From positions 2,767,001 to 2,831,000 of the forward strand of contig NZ_JBGGGT010000002.1 in NCBI RefSeq assembly GCF_041276405.1: a stretch of 64,000 nt of DNA, in the 5' to 3' direction. Positions 46,515 through 64,000 of this stretch are shown here, in pieces. The stretch comes from Microvirga sp. TS319. GTDB lineage: Bacteria > Pseudomonadota > Alphaproteobacteria > Rhizobiales > Beijerinckiaceae. The translations under genes were made by a program, and so were the position numbers. Within the stretch, counting starts at the first letter, position 1. Each line of letters opens with the position of its first letter. Under the pieces are notes generated by a model, which saw only the letters and a list, made by a program, of their open reading frames with translations, made no database searches and had not been told where the DNA came from.

Positions 46515-46824
46515 CGATCAGGTCTCCCGAACGCTTCGCGAAGCGAACCTTGCGGCCGTCTTCGAGAACTTTGAAACCAACCCGGGTCGGCTTGCCGTCC
46601 TTCGGGTCCGCATAGGCCAGGTTCGACAGCTGGATCGGGGCCTCTTTCGAGATGATGCCGCTCTCCTGGGTCGCCGTCTGGCGCTGGTGGCGCTTCACCA
46701 GGTTCACGCCACGGACGACCGCGCGCTCTTCCTTCGGGAGCACCTGCACGACTTCACCGGTCTTGCCCTTGTCGCGACCGGTCAGGACGACGACCTTGTC
46801 GCCCTTCTTGATCTTCGCGGCCAT
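46507..46824 (-). CDS. rplX: 50S ribosomal protein L24
   Basis: 105 residues; [20 protein letters not shown] is the KOW motif, followed by [12 protein letters not shown] and [18 protein letters not shown]. It is an early assembly protein at the exit tunnel. It overlaps rplN by one base and rplE by eight. Confidence 0.97.
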   Translation of the reverse strand: MAAKIKKGDKVVVLTGRDKGKTGEVVQVLPKEERAVVRGVNLVKRHQRQTATQESGIISKEAPIQLSNLAYADPKDGKPTRVGFKVLEDGRKVRFAKRSGDLIDG

Positions 46825-47192
46825 TAGAGCACCTCCGGCGCAAGCGAAATGATCTTCATGTGATTCTTGGCACGCAGTTCGCGCGGCACGGGCCCGAAGA
46901 TACGGGTGCCGACCGGCTCTTTCTGATTGTTGATCAGAACGGCGGCATTGCGGTCGAAGCGGATGACCGAGCCGTCGGCGCGACGGATGTCCTTGGCGGT
47001 GCGCACGACGACCGCCTTCATGACGTCGCCTTTCTTCACGCGGCCGCGCGGAATAGCCTCTTTCACGGATACGACGATGATATCGCCCACGGAAGCGTAC
47101 TTACGCTTCGAACCGCCGAGAACCTTGATGCACATCACGCGACGGGCGCCGGAATTGTCGGCGACGTCAAGATTCGTCTGCATCTGGATCAT
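46824..47192 (-). CDS. rplN: 50S ribosomal protein L14
   Basis: 122 residues; [20 protein letters not shown] start and [20 protein letters not shown], both invariant L14 segments. It forms part of an inter-subunit bridge. A 164-base gap separates it from rpsQ; that gap contains no gene or repeat. Confidence 0.97.
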   Translation of the reverse strand: MIQMQTNLDVADNSGARRVMCIKVLGGSKRKYASVGDIIVVSVKEAIPRGRVKKGDVMKAVVVRTAKDIRRADGSVIRFDRNAAVLINNQKEPVGTRIFGPVPRELRAKNHMKIISLAPEVL

Positions 47193-47356
47193 GGCTTTGA
47201 TCCTTTCCTTTGTTTCAGACAGGTTTCCGGGTCAAGGCACGATTGCCCCCCGGACTACGCCTGACGGGGATCTCCTGTCCCCTGCCCTTCAAATGTCGAG
47301 AGAGGCGGCCGTATACACGAACCGCCCCCGCTAGACAACCCCAAAAAGAAGACCGG

Positions 47357-47596
47357 TTAGGCCTTCGCTTGGTCGACGAGCACCCAGGTCTTGAGTTTGG
47401 AGAACGGCCTGGTCTCTTCGATGAAGACCGTGTCGCCCACCTTAGCTTGATTGTTCTCGTCGTGAGCGTGGTAGTTTTTCGTCTTACGCACGGTCTTCTT
47501 TAGAACCGGGTGCGTGAAACGACGTTCCACCTTCACGACGACCGTCTTGTCCTGCTTGTCGCTGACAACGACGCCCTGCAAAACGCGCTTCGGCAT
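47357..47596 (-). CDS. rpsQ: 30S ribosomal protein S17
   Basis: 79 residues; [20 protein letters not shown] and [19 protein letters not shown] are S17 signatures. An OB-fold 16S binder. It follows rpmC by 12 bases. Confidence 0.97.
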   Translation of the reverse strand: MPKRVLQGVVVSDKQDKTVVVKVERRFTHPVLKKTVRKTKNYHAHDENNQAKVGDTVFIEETRPFSKLKTWVLVDQAKA

Positions 47597-47608
47597 CTTG
47601 ATTTCCTC

Positions 47609-47821
47609 TTAAGCCTTAGCCGCAGCGGCCTTCTGGCGCTGCAGCGTCTTGACGCGGGCGATGTCCCGGCGGACTTCACGGACGCGTCCGGTGTTCTCGA
47701 GCTGGCCGGTCGCGCGCTGGAACCGCAGGTTGAACTGCTCCTTCTTGAGGTTCAGCATCTCGTCCGACAGCTGGTCCGCAGACATTGCCTTGAGGTTCGA
47801 GAATCTTTCCTTCGACTTCAT
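47609..47821 (-). CDS. rpmC: 50S ribosomal protein L29
   Basis: 70 residues; helical hairpin with [20 protein letters not shown] and [17 protein letters not shown]. It lies at the tunnel exit, near the signal-recognition-particle site. Gaps of 12 bases on each side. Confidence 0.96.
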   Translation of the reverse strand: MKSKERFSNLKAMSADQLSDEMLNLKKEQFNLRFQRATGQLENTGRVREVRRDIARVKTLQRQKAAAAKA

Positions 47822-47833
47822 GATTCCCTCTCC

Positions 47834-48247
47834 TTACTCGGCAATACGCTGGATGAAGCGCGTCTTGATCGGGAGCTTGGCTGCGCCGAGACGAAGCGCC
47901 TCACGGGCGATATCCTCCGACACACCATCGATCTCGAACATGATACGGCCGGGCTTTACCTTGGCGGCCCAATATTCCGGCGCGCCCTTGCCCTTACCCA
48001 TACGCACTTCGGTCGGCTTCGTCGACACCGGCACGTCCGGGAAAATGCGGATCCACACCCGTCCCGCGCGTTTCATGGCGCGGGTGATGGCGCGGCGAGC
48101 CGCCTCGATCTGACGAGCGTTGATCCGCTCGGGTTCCATCGCCTTCAGACCGAACTGGCCGAAGTTGAGGTCCGTACCGCCCTTCGCAGCGCCGGAAATA
48201 CGGCCCTTGAACTGCTTACGGAACTTGGTTTTCTTCGGTTGCAACAT
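47834..48247 (-). CDS. rplP: 50S ribosomal protein L16
   Basis: 137 residues; [19 protein letters not shown] start, [20 protein letters not shown] and [20 protein letters not shown]. It shapes the A-site tRNA region of the large subunit. Confidence 0.97.
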   Translation of the reverse strand: MLQPKKTKFRKQFKGRISGAAKGGTDLNFGQFGLKAMEPERINARQIEAARRAITRAMKRAGRVWIRIFPDVPVSTKPTEVRMGKGKGAPEYWAAKVKPGRIMFEIDGVSEDIAREALRLGAAKLPIKTRFIQRIAE

Positions 48248-48271
48248 GGCAAACCTCTCCTGACCTCTCCG

Positions 48272-48976
48272 TTACGCCGCTTGCTCGCGGCGGCCACCAG
48301 AGCGGCCTCCTTCCTCGTTCATCCGCTTGTCCTGGGCCATCGGATCGTGCTCAAGGATTTCGCCCTTGAAGATCCAGACCTTGATGCCGCAGGTGCCATA
48401 GGTCGTAAACGCCGTGGACACGCCGTAATCGACATCCGCACGCAGCGTGTGCAGCGGAACGCGGCCCTCGCGGTACCACTCCAGGCGGGCGATTTCAGCG
48501 CCACCCAGACGGCCCGAGCAGTTGATACGGATGCCCTCGGCGCCCAGACGCATGGCCGACTGAACGGCACGCTTCATGGCGCGGCGGAAGGCGACGCGAC
48601 GCTCGAGCTGCTGAGCGATCGAATCGGCCACGAGCGTGGCATCGACTTCCGGCTTGCGGACTTCGACGATGTTGATCGCCACGTCCGCGTCGGTCATCTT
48701 CGAGACGATCTTGCGGAGCTTCTCGATGTCGGCACCCTTCTTGCCGATCACCACGCCCGGACGGCCCGAGTGAATGGTGACGCGGCACTTCTTGTGCGGA
48801 CGCTCGATGACGATCTTCGAGACGGCGGCCTGCTTCAGCTGCTTCATCAGCGCTTCGCGGATCGCCATATCCTCATGCATCAGCTTGGCATACTCGCCTT
48901 TGCCGGCGAACCAGCGCGAGTCCCAGGTCCGGTTGATGCCGAGCCGAAGACCGATCGGGTTAACTTTCTGACCCAT
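48272..48976 (-). CDS. rpsC: 30S ribosomal protein S3
   Basis: 234 residues; [20 protein letters not shown] start, KH domain [20 protein letters not shown], and the C-terminal domain ([20 protein letters not shown]). The Arg-rich tail is typical. It lies at the mRNA entry channel. Confidence 0.98.
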   Translation of the reverse strand: MGQKVNPIGLRLGINRTWDSRWFAGKGEYAKLMHEDMAIREALMKQLKQAAVSKIVIERPHKKCRVTIHSGRPGVVIGKKGADIEKLRKIVSKMTDADVAINIVEVRKPEVDATLVADSIAQQLERRVAFRRAMKRAVQSAMRLGAEGIRINCSGRLGGAEIARLEWYREGRVPLHTLRADVDYGVSTAFTTYGTCGIKVWIFKGEILEHDPMAQDKRMNEEGGRSGGRREQAA

Positions 48977-48987
48977 CTGGTTCTCCT

Positions 48988-49368
48988 TTATGCCTGTTCG
49001 GCAACTTCCCGAACCACGATCGTGAGGTTCGAGAACGGCTTTTCGATACGAGCGCCCCGGCCACGGGCCCGGGCGTGGAAGCGCTTCATGACGAGCGCCT
49101 TGCCGACAAATGCCTGGCTGACGACGAGGTCATCCACATCGAGGTTGTGGTTGTTCTCGGCGTTGGCAATGGCGCTCTCGAGGCACTTCTTCACGTCGCG
49201 AGCGATGCGCTTGCGGGAGAACTCGAGGTCGGCGAGAGCCGCAGAAACCTTCTTGCCGCGGATAAGGGCCGCAACAAGATTGAGCTTCTGGGGGCTGACG
49301 CGCAGCATGCGAGCGACGGCTTGAGCCTCGTTGTCGCTCAATGCGCGAGGAGTCGCGGCCTTACCCAT
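48988..49368 (-). CDS. rplV: 50S ribosomal protein L22
   Basis: 126 residues; [20 protein letters not shown], and the tunnel-lining loop and tail with [20 protein letters not shown]. It forms part of the peptide-exit tunnel wall. One base separates it from rpsS. Confidence 0.97.
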   Translation of the reverse strand: MGKAATPRALSDNEAQAVARMLRVSPQKLNLVAALIRGKKVSAALADLEFSRKRIARDVKKCLESAIANAENNHNLDVDDLVVSQAFVGKALVMKRFHARARGRGARIEKPFSNLTIVVREVAEQA

Positions 49369-49369
49369 C

Positions 49370-49648
49370 TTACTTCCTCTTCGCCTTCTTGTCCGCCGCG
49401 TGGCCGTGGAAAGTGCGGGTCGGCGAGAACTCGCCGAACTTGTGACCCACCATTTCCTCGCTCACGAGAACGGGAATGTGCTTCTGACCATTGTAGACCC
49501 CGAACGTGAGGCCCACGAATTGCGGGAGGATCGTGGAGCGACGGCTCCAGATCTTGATGACCTCGTTGCGGCCCGAAGAACGGGCAGCCTCGGCCTTCTT
49601 GAGGAGGTAACCGTCGACGAACGGACCCTTCCAAAGCGAACGTGCCAT
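49370..49648 (-). CDS. rpsS: 30S ribosomal protein S19
   Basis: 92 residues; [20 protein letters not shown] start and [20 protein letters not shown]. Head protein of the small subunit, pairs with S13. Confidence 0.97.
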   Translation of the reverse strand: MARSLWKGPFVDGYLLKKAEAARSSGRNEVIKIWSRRSTILPQFVGLTFGVYNGQKHIPVLVSEEMVGHKFGEFSPTRTFHGHAADKKAKRK

Positions 49649-49663
49649 GACGTGCCTCTATCC

Positions 49664-50500
49664 TTACTTCTTCCGAGCGTGACGGCTCGACACGATGAAC
49701 TTGTCGGTCCGCTTGTTCGAACGGGTTTTCTTGCCCTTGGTGGGAACGCCCCAGGGCGTCACCGGATGACGACCACCGGAGGTACGGCCTTCACCACCAC
49801 CGTGCGGGTGGTCGATCGGGTTCATGGAAACGCCGCGGTTATGCGGACGCTTGCCAAGCCAGCGGTTGCGACCGGCCTTGCCGACCGAGGTGTTCATGTG
49901 GTCGGGGTTGGACACTGCGCCGACGCTGGCGAAGCACAGGCCGTGGACCAGGCGCTGCTCGCCGGAGTTCAGACGGACCGTCACGTAGCCCTGGTCACGA
50001 CCCACGATCTGAGCGTAGGTGCCGGCAGAGCGGGCGAGAGCGCCACCCTTGCCGATCTTCAGCTCGATGTTGTGGATGATCGTTCCCACCGGCATGTTGC
50101 CGATCGGCATCGCGTTGCCCGGCTTAATGTCGACCTGCTCGCCGGCCGACACCTGGTCGCCGGCAGCCAGACGCTGCGGAGCCAGGATGTAGGACAGCTC
50201 GCCATCGGCGTAGCGGATGAGCGCGATGAAGGCGCTGCGGTTCGGATCGTACTCGATCCGCTCCACGGTCGCCACATCGCCCATACGGCCGCGACGCTTG
50301 AAGTCGACCAGGCGCAGGGTGCGCTTGTGACCACCGCCACGGAAGCGGACGGTCACGCGACCCGTGTTGTTACGGCCGCCGGAGGAGCTCTTGCCCTCCG
50401 TCAGCGTCTTGACCGGCTTGCCCTTGTAGAGCTCGCTGCGGTCGACGATCACCAGCTGGCGCAGGCCGGGGGTGATTGGTTTGAAGGTTTTCAAAGCCAT
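49664..50500 (-). CDS. rplB: 50S ribosomal protein L2
   Basis: 278 residues; [20 protein letters not shown] start, [15 protein letters not shown], and the peptidyl-transferase-proximal [20 protein letters not shown] with its conserved His. Early-binding large-subunit protein. Confidence 0.98.
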   Translation of the reverse strand: MALKTFKPITPGLRQLVIVDRSELYKGKPVKTLTEGKSSSGGRNNTGRVTVRFRGGGHKRTLRLVDFKRRGRMGDVATVERIEYDPNRSAFIALIRYADGELSYILAPQRLAAGDQVSAGEQVDIKPGNAMPIGNMPVGTIIHNIELKIGKGGALARSAGTYAQIVGRDQGYVTVRLNSGEQRLVHGLCFASVGAVSNPDHMNTSVGKAGRNRWLGKRPHNRGVSMNPIDHPHGGGEGRTSGGRHPVTPWGVPTKGKKTRSNKRTDKFIVSSRHARKK

Positions 50501-50520
50501 CGGATCACTCTCTCAACCGA

Positions 50521-50817
50521 TCAGAGGCCCGTCGTGACATCGATGGTCTGGCCCTCTTCGAGGGTCACAACCGCCTTCTTCACGTCCGACCGCTGGCCGC
50601 GGGTGCCGCGGAACATCTTCACTTTGCCCTTGGTGACGAGCGTGTTGACGCTCTTCACCTTGACATCGAACAGCTTCTCAACCGCTTCCTTGATCTGCGG
50701 CTTCGTCGCTTCCGGGCGCACCTTGAACACGACCTTGTTCTGTTCGGACAGAGCAGTCGCCTTCTCGGTGATGACCGGGCTTACGATCACATCGTAATGG
50801 CGCGGGTCCAGGCTCAT
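50521..50817 (-). CDS. rplW: 50S ribosomal protein L23
   Basis: 98 residues; [20 protein letters not shown] and [20 protein letters not shown]. Docking site for trigger factor and SRP at the tunnel exit. The ATG overlaps the rplD stop by four bases. Confidence 0.97.
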   Translation of the reverse strand: MSLDPRHYDVIVSPVITEKATALSEQNKVVFKVRPEATKPQIKEAVEKLFDVKVKSVNTLVTKGKVKMFRGTRGQRSDVKKAVVTLEEGQTIDVTTGL

Positions 50818-51434
50818 TTGAAGCGCGCCTCCAGCGCATCGACAGCTGCCTTCGTGAGAACGAGCTTCTCGCGACGCAGAATGTCATAGACGTTGATGCC
50901 CTGCACCGGCAGGACGTCGATGTTCGGGATGTTGCGAGCAGCCCGCTGGAAGTTGACCTCGATCTCGGCGCCCCCGATGATGAGGGCATTGCCGAGGCCG
51001 AGCTTGCCGAAGCGCTCGACGAGAGCCTTCGTCTTGGGCTCCGACAGCGTCGCGTCGTCGAGAACGACGAGCGAGGCGCCCTTGGCCTTGGACGAGAGCG
51101 CATGCTTCAGGGCAAGCGCGCGGACCTTCTTGGGCAGGTCGTGAGCATGGCTGCGAACCTGCGGGCCGAAGGCACGACCGCCGCCCCGGAACTGGGGAGC
51201 GCTCGCGGCGCCGTGACGGGCGCTGCCGGTGCCCTTCTGCTTGTAGACCTTCTTCGTCGTCCGGTCGATATCCGAACGGTTCTTGACGGCGTGCGTGCCG
51301 GCCTGGCGCTTTGCGAGCTGCCAGCGGACGCAACGGGCAAGAAGGTCGGCGCGCGGCTCGAGGCCGAAAATGGCCTCGTTCAGCTCGACGGAACCCGACG
51401 TGTTGCCCTCAAGCGTGGTGACATCAAGCTTCAT
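50814..51434 (-). CDS. rplD: 50S ribosomal protein L4
   Basis: 206 residues; [20 protein letters not shown] followed by [10 protein letters not shown] is the tunnel loop of L4. The ATG at 51434 shares its A with the rplC TGA stop; a GTG one codon upstream is possible. In enterobacteria L4 represses the S10 operon; there is no direct sign of that here. Confidence 0.97.
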   Translation of the reverse strand: MKLDVTTLEGNTSGSVELNEAIFGLEPRADLLARCVRWQLAKRQAGTHAVKNRSDIDRTTKKVYKQKGTGSARHGAASAPQFRGGGRAFGPQVRSHAHDLPKKVRALALKHALSSKAKGASLVVLDDATLSEPKTKALVERFGKLGLGNALIIGGAEIEVNFQRAARNIPNIDVLPVQGINVYDILRREKLVLTKAAVDALEARFK

Positions 51435-52162
51435 CACGCATTCTCCTCTTGGGCCTGCTCAGCCTGGGGGGCCGGTGCAGCATCGTTGGCCGAGCGGAAC
51501 GCGCCGGGCATCGGCACTTCCTTCGGCAGCTTGCGCTTCACCGCGTCGCGGACGAAGATCCAGCCGCCGGCAACGCCCGGAACGGCGCCTTCGACGAGGA
51601 TCAGACCGCGCTCGACATCGGTCGACACGACACGCAGGTTCTGCGTGGTGACGCGCTCGACGCCCAGGTGACCCGGCATCTTCTTGTTCTTGAACGTTTT
51701 GCCCGGATCCTGGCGGCCACCGGTCGAACCGATCGAACGGTGGGAGATCGACACGCCGTGCGAGGCGCGCAGACCGCCGAAGTTCCAGCGCTTCATACCG
51801 CCCGCGAAGCCCTTACCCGTCGTGATGCCCGTGACGTCCACGAACTGACCGGCAACGAAGTGATCGGCGGTGATCTCGGCGCCCACCGGGATGACAGCAT
51901 CCTCGGAGACGCGGAATTCCGCGAGCTTGCGCTTCGGCTCGACCTGGGCGACGGAGAAACGTCCGCGCTCGGCCTTCGAAACGTTCTTTACCTTGGCCTT
52001 GCCGACGCCGACCTGCAGCGCGGTGTAGCCGTTCTTTTCCATGGTCCGGTGGGCAACGACCTGACAGTTGTCGACCTTCAGAACCGTGACCGGGACATGT
52101 TCACCGGCATCCGTGAAGATGCGGGTCATCCCGACTTTCTGTGCAATGACGCCTGAGCGCAT
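51434..52162 (-). CDS. rplC: 50S ribosomal protein L3
   Basis: 242 residues; [20 protein letters not shown] start and [20 protein letters not shown] with [20 protein letters not shown]. The C-terminal 30 residues are Ala/Glu-rich ([14 protein letters not shown]), a usual extension in this order. It is linked tightly to rplD. Confidence 0.97.
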   Translation of the reverse strand: MRSGVIAQKVGMTRIFTDAGEHVPVTVLKVDNCQVVAHRTMEKNGYTALQVGVGKAKVKNVSKAERGRFSVAQVEPKRKLAEFRVSEDAVIPVGAEITADHFVAGQFVDVTGITTGKGFAGGMKRWNFGGLRASHGVSISHRSIGSTGGRQDPGKTFKNKKMPGHLGVERVTTQNLRVVSTDVERGLILVEGAVPGVAGGWIFVRDAVKRKLPKEVPMPGAFRSANDAAPAPQAEQAQEENA

Positions 52163-52209
52163 GTGCGTATCCTCTCGGCGTGTCTACCGAAAGCTCCAAG
52201 CCTAACGGC

Positions 52210-52518
<309 letters not shown>

Positions 52519-52540
52519 GGCTTATCCATTCAACAAGGGA

Positions 52541-52566
52541 AGCGGCCGAGCCGAAACCCGGCCGCT
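52541..52566 (-). promoter_or_regulatory. hairpin between tuf and rpsJ
   Basis: AGCGGCCG (52541-52548) pairs with CGGCCGCT (52559-52566), with a 10-base loop. It lies 19 bases past the tuf stop with only a short, mixed T-run, so it looks like an attenuator or processing hairpin rather than a full terminator. Confidence 0.5.
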
Positions 52567-52585
52567 GTCCTTTGATCCTCTCTTG

Positions 52586-53776
<1,191 letters not shown>

Positions 53777-53821
53777 CGTGGCACCCGTTCCTTTGATATT
53801 CCAATATTCGCTTTAGTGGGT

Positions 53822-55897
53822 TCAGGCGTATTTCGCCTGAACCTCGGCAGCCACGTTCGACGGCACCTGCTCGTAGTGGTCGAACTGCATGGTGTAGTTG
53901 GCCCGGCCCTGGCTCATGGAGCGCAGGGTGTTCACGTAGCCGAACATGTTGGCGAGCGGGACCATGGCGTTGATCACCACGGCGTTGCCGCGCATGTCCT
54001 GACCCTGGATCTGGCCACGACGGGAGTTCAGGTCACCGATGACCGAGCCCGTGTAGTCCTCAGGGGTCACGACCTCGACCTTCATCACCGGCTCGAGCAG
54101 GACCGAGGCGCCCTTCTGGAGGGCCTCTCGGAGAGCTGCGCGAGAAGCGATTTCGAAGGCCAGAGCCGACGAGTCGACTTCGTGGAAGGCGCCGTCGATG
54201 AGCTCGACCTTGAGGTCGACCACCGGGAAGCCAGCGATGACGCCGGCACCCACGACGGACTGAAGGCCCTTTTCGACGCCCGGGATGTATTCCTTCGGAA
54301 CAGCACCGCCGACGATCTTCGACTCGAACGAGAAACCGGCACCCGGCTCGTTCGGCTGAACGACCAGCTTCACACGAGCGAACTGGCCAGTACCGCCGGT
54401 CTGCTTCTTGTGGGTGTAGTCGATCTCGGTCTTCTTCGTGATCGTCTCACGGTAGGCCACCTGAGGTGCGCCCACATTCGCGTCGACCTTGTAGGTACGC
54501 CGCAGAATGTCGACTTTGATGTCGAGGTGAAGCTCACCCATGCCCTTCAGGATCGTCTGTCCCGACTCCTGGTCGGTGGAGACGCGGAAGGACGGATCTT
54601 CAGCGGCGAGCTTGGCGAGAGCCAGGCCCAGCTTCTCCTGGTCGGCCTTCGACTTCGGCTCGATCGCGATCTCGATGACGGGTTCGGGGAACTCCATCTT
54701 CTCGAGGATCACGGACTTGATCGGGTCGCAGAGCGTGTCGCCGGTGCGGACTTCCTTGAGGCCGGCGAGAGCGACGATGTCGCCCGCAAAGGCCTCTTTG
54801 ATGTCTTCGCGGTTGTTCGCATGCATGAGCAGCATGCGGCCGACGCGCTCCTTCTTGTCGCGGGTCGAGTTCAGGATCGAGGAACCGGCCTCGACCTTGC
54901 CCGAATACACGCGGCAGAAGGTGATCGTGCCCACGAAGGGATCGTCCATGATCTTGAAGGCGAGCATGGAGAACGGATCTTCGTCGAGCGGCTTGCGGAC
55001 GATCTCTTCCTCGGTCTTGAAGTCGATGCCCTTGATCGCGCCACGGTCAACCGGGGACGGCAGGAAGTCGACGACTGCGTCGAGGAGCGGCTGAACGCCC
55101 TTGTTCTTGAACGCGGAACCGCAGAGAACCGGGTGGAACGCGCGGCGCTGCACGGCCGTGCGAACCAGGCGGCGGAGCGTCTCGTCGTCCGGCTCCTGTC
55201 CGTCCAGGTAAGCCACCATGGCGTCGTCGTCCATCTCGACGGCGGCCTCGACGAGCTTGCCACGATATTCCTTGGCCTGGTCGAGCAGGTCGGCAGGGAT
55301 TTCCTCTTCGCCGAAGGGAGCGCCGGGGCCTTCACCGGACCAGACGATCGCCTTCATCTTCACGAGGTCGATCACGCCCTTGAAGTCCGACTCGGCGCCG
55401 ATGGGCAGCTGGAGGCAGACGGGCTTGCCGGCGACGCGGTCGATGATGTCGGCGACGCACTTGAAGAAGTTCGCGCCGATCTTGTCCATCTTGTTGACGA
55501 ACACGACACGCGGAACGTCATACTTGTCGGCCTGGCGCCAGACGGTCTCGGTCTGGGGCTCGACGCCCTGGTTGCCGTCGAGAACGCAGACGGCGCCGTC
55601 GAGGACACGCAGCGAACGCTCCACCTCGATGGTGAAGTCGACGTGGCCGGGGGTGTCGATGATGTTCAGACGCTTGCCGTTCCAGAAGCAGGTGGTGGCA
55701 GCGGACGTGATCGTGATGCCACGCTCCTGCTCCTGTTCCATCCAGTCCATGGTGGCGGAACCCTCGTGGGTCTCGCCGACCTTGTGGGACTTGCCGGTGT
55801 AGTACAGGATGCGCTCGGTCGTCGTCGTCTTGCCGGCATCGATGTGAGCCATGATGCCGAAGTTACGGTAGTCCTCAATCGCGTGCGTGCGGGGCAT
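53822..55897 (-). CDS. fusA: translation elongation factor G
   Basis: 691 residues; G1 AHIDAGKT (17-24), [20 protein letters not shown] (G3), NKMDK (G4), followed by domains II-V and the C-terminal tail [21 protein letters not shown]. It translocates tRNAs and mRNA. It lies between rpsG (18 bases) and tuf (45 bases). Confidence 0.98.
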   Translation of the reverse strand: MPRTHAIEDYRNFGIMAHIDAGKTTTTERILYYTGKSHKVGETHEGSATMDWMEQEQERGITITSAATTCFWNGKRLNIIDTPGHVDFTIEVERSLRVLDGAVCVLDGNQGVEPQTETVWRQADKYDVPRVVFVNKMDKIGANFFKCVADIIDRVAGKPVCLQLPIGAESDFKGVIDLVKMKAIVWSGEGPGAPFGEEEIPADLLDQAKEYRGKLVEAAVEMDDDAMVAYLDGQEPDDETLRRLVRTAVQRRAFHPVLCGSAFKNKGVQPLLDAVVDFLPSPVDRGAIKGIDFKTEEEIVRKPLDEDPFSMLAFKIMDDPFVGTITFCRVYSGKVEAGSSILNSTRDKKERVGRMLLMHANNREDIKEAFAGDIVALAGLKEVRTGDTLCDPIKSVILEKMEFPEPVIEIAIEPKSKADQEKLGLALAKLAAEDPSFRVSTDQESGQTILKGMGELHLDIKVDILRRTYKVDANVGAPQVAYRETITKKTEIDYTHKKQTGGTGQFARVKLVVQPNEPGAGFSFESKIVGGAVPKEYIPGVEKGLQSVVGAGVIAGFPVVDLKVELIDGAFHEVDSSALAFEIASRAALREALQKGASVLLEPVMKVEVVTPEDYTGSVIGDLNSRRGQIQGQDMRGNAVVINAMVPLANMFGYVNTLRSMSQGRANYTMQFDHYEQVPSNVAAEVQAKYA

Positions 55898-55915
55898 CGC
55901 TTAAGCTCCTTACCG

Positions 55916-56386
55916 TTACCAGCGATAGTGCGAGAACGCACGGTTGGCTTCCGCCATCCGGTGGGTGTCTTCGCGCTTCTTCACGGCGTTGCCGCGGTTG
56001 TTCGAGGCATCGAGCAGCTCGGCGGAGAGACGCTCGACCATGGTCTTGTCGTTGCGGCCGCGGGCAGCCTGGATGATCCAGCGGATCGCGAGGGCCTGAC
56101 GGCGCTCGGTGCGGACTTCGACCGGGACCTGGTAGGTCGCACCGCCGACGCGGCGGGAACGGACCTCGATCGCCGGAGCGACGTTGTCGAGGGCCTGTTT
56201 GAAGACCTCGAGCGGATTGGCCTTGGCGCGGGTTTCGACGATATCGAGCGCACCGTAGACGATGCGCTCGGCAGCCGACTTCTTGCCGTCGTACATGATG
56301 GAGTTCATGAACTTCGTGACGACGATATCCCCGAACTTGGGATCCGGGATGATCTCACGCTTTTCGGCGCTATGGCGGCGGGACAT
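55916..56386 (-). CDS. rpsG: 30S ribosomal protein S7
   Basis: 156 residues; [20 protein letters not shown] start and [20 protein letters not shown] end, both standard. Nucleates the 30S head; in E. coli it represses the str operon. It follows rpsL by 33 bases. Confidence 0.98.
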   Translation of the reverse strand: MSRRHSAEKREIIPDPKFGDIVVTKFMNSIMYDGKKSAAERIVYGALDIVETRAKANPLEVFKQALDNVAPAIEVRSRRVGGATYQVPVEVRTERRQALAIRWIIQAARGRNDKTMVERLSAELLDASNNRGNAVKKREDTHRMAEANRAFSHYRW

Positions 56387-56419
56387 GAGCTAGCTCCGAC
56401 CTGAAATGATGTTGACGGC

Positions 56420-56791
56420 TTACTTCGGCCGCTTCGCGCCGTACTTCGAACGACGCTGCTTACGATTCTTCACGCCCTGGGTGTCGAGAACACCGCGGAG
56501 AACGTGGTAGCGAACACCGGGAAGGTCCTTCACGCGGCCGCCGCGGATCATAACCACGGAGTGCTCTTGAAGGTTGTGTCCCTCGCCCGGGATGTAACCG
56601 ATGACTTCGAAGCCATTGGTCAGGCGAACCTTGGCAACCTTACGGAGAGCCGAGTTCGGCTTCTTCGGGGTCGTGGTGTAAACGCGCGTGCACACGCCGC
56701 GCTTCTGCGGGCAGGCCTCAAGCGCGGGGACCTTATTCCGGCTCTTTTGCGCCGTCCGCGGCTTGCGGATCAGCTGAGAGATCGTTGGCAT
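56420..56791 (-). CDS. rpsL: 30S ribosomal protein S12
   Basis: 123 residues; [20 protein letters not shown] start, [20 protein letters not shown] and [20 protein letters not shown] with [10 protein letters not shown]. The Lys residues of the streptomycin-sensitive sites (TPKKPNSA and the later GGRVKDLPG) are wild type. It is the first gene of the str operon. The ATG at 56791 was preferred over an upstream one because S12 starts MPT. Confidence 0.98.
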   Translation of the reverse strand: MPTISQLIRKPRTAQKSRNKVPALEACPQKRGVCTRVYTTTPKKPNSALRKVAKVRLTNGFEVIGYIPGEGHNLQEHSVVMIRGGRVKDLPGVRYHVLRGVLDTQGVKNRKQRRSKYGAKRPK

Positions 56792-56971
56792 CCTGTGCCC
56801 TCTTTCACCAGCCACCGATCCGGTGGCCTTTGAGTGTCTTCAACGGTTCAACGCCGCACATGACGCTTCGTGCGAACCAGCGGCTGCACAAAACGAAGCC
56901 ACGCCATTGGCTTGGAAAAGCCCTTGGCGCGGTGCGATTGCAGAGGACCACGATGATCTGGCACCGCGGTC

Positions 56972-57000
56972 TTGCCCTAAATCTGACTTGTGTCAGTCAA
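56972..57000 (-). promoter_or_regulatory. candidate promoter of the str operon
   Basis: On the minus strand TTGACT (57000-56995) is followed by a 15-17 base spacer and TAGGGC/GGGCAA, about 175 bases upstream of rpsL. The -35 is good and the -10 poor. The spacer also forms CTGAC-TTGT-GTCAG. The whole 560-base gap from rpsL to rpoC contains no gene. Confidence 0.3.
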
Positions 57001-57031
57001 GGTTGAGTTCGGCAGCGTTTAGGTGGCATCG

Positions 57032-57052
57032 GTCGAAGCTAGGCGCTTCGAC
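57032..57052 (-). promoter_or_regulatory. hairpin upstream of the str promoter candidate
   Basis: GTCGAAGC and GCTTCGAC form a perfect 8-bp stem around TAGGC. The symmetric arms could equally be an operator. No T-run is present. Confidence 0.4.
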
Positions 57053-57301
57053 TGGCGGAAACCTACGGCCAGCCGGAAAGTCCGGTTTCTGTAGCGTCCG
57101 AGTCGCCGAAAGTCAACAGGTTTCCGCTAACGAACCGGAAAGGAACGATGCCGGAGGCGTGATAGGGGCTTCGTTTCCGGCCTCGCTTCCTATCTGGGAG
57201 CGCTTTCGGGTTTCGCAAGGGCGGGGCGCGGCTGAAGCCACGCTTGCCCCTGCCCTTCGCCGTGCAATGGCCAGGCTTGGCGCGTCTCGTGCCGGCAAAT
57301 G

Positions 57302-57326
57302 AAAAGGCCGCCCGAAGGCGGCCTTT
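57302..57326 (-). terminator. terminator of rpoBC
   Basis: On the minus strand AAAGGCCGCC, loop TTCG, GGCGGCCTTT, then TC: a 10-bp perfect stem ending in a T-run, 26 bases past the rpoC stop. Confidence 0.85.
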
Positions 57327-57351
57327 CCGATTCTCTGTCTGGCAAACCCGC

Positions 57352-61527
<4,176 letters not shown>

Positions 61528-61584
61528 CGCCGTCTCCTGGGCTGAAGGGCGCTCACATAAGCACCCTCACCGGCAATTGCATGG

Positions 61585-61638
61585 GGCCGCGGCGTTTTAG
61601 CCGCGGCCTGATGTCATATTCAGAGGCGCTTTCGCGCC
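61585..61638 (-). promoter_or_regulatory. two hairpins in the rpoB-rpoC gap
   Basis: GGCCGCGG (61585-61592) pairs with CCGCGGCC (61601-61608), loop CGTTTTAG. AGGCGC (61623-61628) pairs with GCGCCT (61633-61638), directly at the rpoB stop. Neither has a T-run. They may mark RNA processing or attenuation between rpoB and rpoC. Confidence 0.45.

Positions 61639-64000
<2,362 letters not shown>

Noticed and set aside
49331..50797. Plus-strand open frame of 488 codons over rplB/rplW/rpsS
   Set aside because: Antisense to ribosomal genes with perfect signatures.

Overview
The window is GC-rich (a codon bias towards G/C in the third position is obvious throughout) and its ribosomal, rpoBC and housekeeping proteins read as alphaproteobacterial, order Hyphomicrobiales (Rhizobiales). 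The combination of an RluC - HAD - ATP12 block, the split propionyl-CoA carboxylase genes and a family of palindromic intergenic repeats fits Methylobacteriaceae, most likely Microvirga or a close relative. The genus is an inference from protein style and repeats, not from a database search.

Region 1 (1-24 kb) is chromosomal metabolic sequence with mixed strands. It holds the first 52 codons of mccB at the left edge, a small lipoprotein, lipB, tRNA-Leu(GAG) with its own promoter and terminator, mgtE, a GH25 lysozyme-like lipoprotein, a large modular RTX calcium-binding protein, isovaleryl-CoA dehydrogenase, a polytopic membrane protein, an RraA-like gene with a YdcF-like gene, a DUF599/DUF3253 pair, a rhodanese, acylphosphatase and gamma-glutamylcyclotransferase. 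Two propionyl-CoA carboxylase genes, pccA and pccB, lie 4 kb apart. Between them are an MhqO/MhqD-like quinone-stress pair and a cysteine-desulfhydrase-like PLP enzyme translationally coupled to pccB. mccB, ivd and pccA/pccB together point to breakdown of branched-chain amino acids and propionyl-CoA.

Region 2 (24-37.7 kb, mostly minus strand) carries ATP12, a HAD phosphatase, rluC, crcB, rarA and a Do-family protease. I believe this to be a conserved Hyphomicrobiales neighbourhood. It is interrupted between rluC and the HAD gene by accessory genes: a 41-residue lipoprotein, an HWE-family histidine kinase, a divergent FtsH paralogue, two acetyltransferases and a small membrane-anchored protein.

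Region 3 (37.7-64 kb, all minus strand) is the classic rpoB-rpoC / str / S10 / spc / alpha super-cluster. In transcription order it runs rpoB (5' end cut by the window edge), rpoC, terminator, rpsL, rpsG, fusA, tuf, rpsJ, rplC, rplD, rplW, rplB, rpsS, rplV, rpsC, rplP, rpmC, rpsQ, rplN, rplX, rplE, rpsN, rpsH, rplF, rplR, rpsE, rpmD, rplO, secY, adk, rpsM, rpsK, rpoA, rplQ and a terminator. One copy of the dispersed repeat sits inside this cluster, between adk and rpsM.

The most unusual feature of the window is the dispersed palindromic repeat family. There are about fifteen loci, some tandem or composite, with ends reading TAGAGCATC / GATGCTCTA or the TAGCGCATC / GATGCGCTA variant. At least seven genes on both strands terminate in a TAG codon that is the boundary of such an element. 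I saw no CRISPR array, prophage, transposase gene, rRNA or secretion operon.
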